Origin: an uncultured Cycloclasticus sp.
Lineage (GTDB): Bacteria; Pseudomonadota; Gammaproteobacteria; Methylococcales; Cycloclasticaceae
Assembly: GCA_913060865.1 (NCBI GenBank)
Contig: CAJXTU010000001.1
Span: forward strand, 248,001 to 312,000
DNA length: 64,000 nucleotides
Direction of reading: 5' to 3'
Shown: piece after piece, positions 62,836 to 64,000 of the stretch
How the letters are laid out: each line of letters begins with the position of its first letter
Numbering within the stretch: the first letter of the stretch is position 1
Translations under genes and position numbers: made by a program
The notes under the pieces: model-generated
Databases searched by the model: none
What the model was told of the DNA's origin: nothing
What the model saw: only the letters and a program-made list of their open reading frames with translations

Positions 62836-63702
62836 GTGAGGACATTTATTTTAGGGCTTGGTGCCCAAAAAGCGGGGACGACATGGTTTTTTAAACAGCT
62901 TGTTGAATCTAAAAGGTTTGTTCCAGGAATGGCTAAGGAATACCATGTATTTGATTCTTTGTATCTAGGTGGTGGCGAGTTCGCTGAAACTAAGAGTATT
63001 ACGACTAGGCTTAGAAACTACAGTAAATTAGCTGATGAAAGGGTTATTTTAAAGAACCTAGAAATAATGAAGAGCTTTTATCAAGATGATCAGAATTATT
63101 TTGATTATTTTGATTCTCTGTTGAAGGGCGAAGATGACTTTACTTCAGATATTTCACCTGCTTATTCAGGGCTTTCCAGAGAAGTGCTAGCTAAAATAAA
63201 AAAAGAATTTAATCAGAGGGGAATTGCTGTCAAAGTTGTTTTCATAATGCGAGAGCCGATAGGAAGGTTGGAAAGTGCAATAAGGATGGGTTTGAGAAGA
63301 AAAAAAATCTTACGGGAAATAAGTGAGGCGGAAGTAATTTTACGGATAAATAACCAATTAGGTTCTAAGGATGAATTGCAGCGAGCTAATTATTTGTACA
63401 CGAGCCAACAAATTGACCGAGTATTTCCAGCAAAAGACGTTTTTTATGGTTTTTACGAAACTTTATTCTCTGAAAATCAAATACAGAGGCTGAGTGATTT
63501 TTGTAACCTGGAGCCTGAAGAATTCGATAGTTCAGCTGTATTTAATGCTACACCGAGGCTTTTTAAATACCCTTTAGATGAGATAGAAAAGCTTAAGGGA
63601 AAGGTACAAGATAGGTATCAGTTTGTTTCAGAGCGATTTGATTTTGATGTGTCGATATGGGATGAAGCCATTTATAAGATGGTGAAACTAAAAGAAGGGT
63701 GA
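62836..63702 (+). CDS. sulfotransferase
   Basis: A 288-residue PAPS-dependent sulfotransferase. The 5'-phosphosulfate loop GLGAQKAGTTWFFKQL lies at residues 7-22, and the 3'-phosphate motif VVFIMREPIGRLESAIRMGLR near 136-156. A conserved KEYHVFD segment near 34-40 and SDISPAYSG near 105-113 also match bacterial heparan-type sulfotransferases. The start is GTG, preceded by GGGAGGG. Last rightward gene in the window; a small possible terminator stem lies 25 bp after it. Confidence 0.85.
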   Translation: MRTFILGLGAQKAGTTWFFKQLVESKRFVPGMAKEYHVFDSLYLGGGEFAETKSITTRLRNYSKLADERVILKNLEIMKSFYQDDQNYFDYFDSLLKGEDDFTSDISPAYSGLSREVLAKIKKEFNQRGIAVKVVFIMREPIGRLESAIRMGLRRKKILREISEAEVILRINNQLGSKDELQRANYLYTSQQIDRVFPAKDVFYGFYETLFSENQIQRLSDFCNLEPEEFDSSAVFNATPRLFKYPLDEIEKLKGKVQDRYQFVSERFDFDVSIWDEAIYKMVKLKEG

Positions 63703-63841
63703 ATTTAAGGTGCTTGCTAATTATTAACTCATCAGACAATGAGTAAGTTAATATTTTTTTCTGTGATAGCTTCGCTTCAGAATTTGTTAGCCCACGTGGG
63801 TTTTAGATGACAGAGGTAATGCGGGCATTTCTGTGGTGCCC

Positions 63842-64000
63842 TTATAACCCCAACTGCTTACGAAATACATCAATTATTAAGTACTCAGGGTTCCTAAAAA
63901 CTGACGGTTCAAACATATAATCAAAAGAATCTCTTTTTAAACGAAGAGAGTTGCTTCCTGCCAGCATGCGTTTGATATAAGGTAAATTTAGTACTTCCAG
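63842..64000 (-). CDS. C-terminal end of an unidentified protein (partial)
   Basis: A leftward open frame enters from the right edge and ends at the TAA at 63844-63842, giving 52 residues that close with YLIIDVFRKQLGL. No motif is recognisable. Codon use is plausible and there is no alternative gene in the stretch, but the assignment as a real gene rests only on the open frame. It is convergent with the last sulfotransferase. Confidence 0.5.
   Translation of the reverse strand: MEVLNLPYIKRMLAGSNSLRLKRDSFDYMFEPSVFRNPEYLIIDVFRKQLGL

Noticed and set aside
63724-63760. Terminator after the last sulfotransferase (ACTCAT/ATGAGT stem)
   Set aside because: Six-bp stem with the T run starting about ten bases later; possible but too weak to annotate.

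Overview
The window reads as the chromosome of a Gram-negative, moderately AT-rich marine-type gammaproteobacterium. The support is gene order and content: ubiK, comM, rep and cytochrome c5 beside glnK-amtB; rpe-gph-trpEGDC followed by a convergent vfr-type CRP gene and an OsmC gene; a Coq7-type ubiquinone hydroxylase; LapD/LapG adhesin control; and a PPi-dependent phosphofructokinase, common in methylotrophic and related hydrocarbon-degrading gammaproteobacteria. A Cycloclasticus- or Methylophaga-like member of the Thiotrichales would fit, but that placement is inference.

Layout. 1-5.2 kb: 3' end of a sirtuin gene, an FMN glutamate-synthase-like protein, a DoxX/HvfX-like protein, a BASS transporter and PPi-PFK. 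5.4-16.9 kb: a complete Lap-type surface-adhesion module: c-di-GMP receptor LapD, periplasmic protease LapG, TolC, a LuxR-type regulator, LapC and LapB, two small proteins, and an unusually short LapA-like substrate with a retention module and a TAAG processing site. 17.4-24.8 kb: tRNA-Arg(CCG), cytochrome c5, rep, comM, ubiK, then a nitrogen-control block (porin, glnK, amtB) with two NtrC-type palindromes and a sigma-54 promoter. 24.8-35.6 kb: purC, djlA, a PAS-GGDEF-EAL-CZB protein, yajQ, a PhoX-like phosphatase behind tandem Pho boxes, an orphan MotAB pair and several small membrane or hypothetical genes. 35.7-42.7 kb: rpe, gph, trpEGDC, vfr, OsmC and VOC genes.

42.6-48.1 kb looks like an inserted islet. 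A mazF toxin gene lacks a complete antitoxin and is bounded by a 24-bp direct repeat copying the end of the VOC gene; next to it is a G+C-richer RND efflux pair. 48.4-51.5 kb carries bioA, coq7 and a GlcF-like Fe-S protein.

The right end, 51.5-64 kb, is the most distinctive part. cysD and cysN (APS synthesis), a 117-bp tandem repeat, a DUF2061-APS-kinase fusion, a canonical cysC (PAPS synthesis), cysQ (PAP removal) and a 2Fe-2S protein lead into an AT-rich cluster of three intact sulfotransferases, one sulfotransferase pseudogene, two family-2 glycosyltransferases (one with two GT domains) and a polytopic membrane protein. No sulfite-forming or sulfite-reducing genes are present in the window. 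The simplest reading is a locus that makes PAPS, clears PAP and sulfates a cell-surface glycan, and that continues past the right edge.
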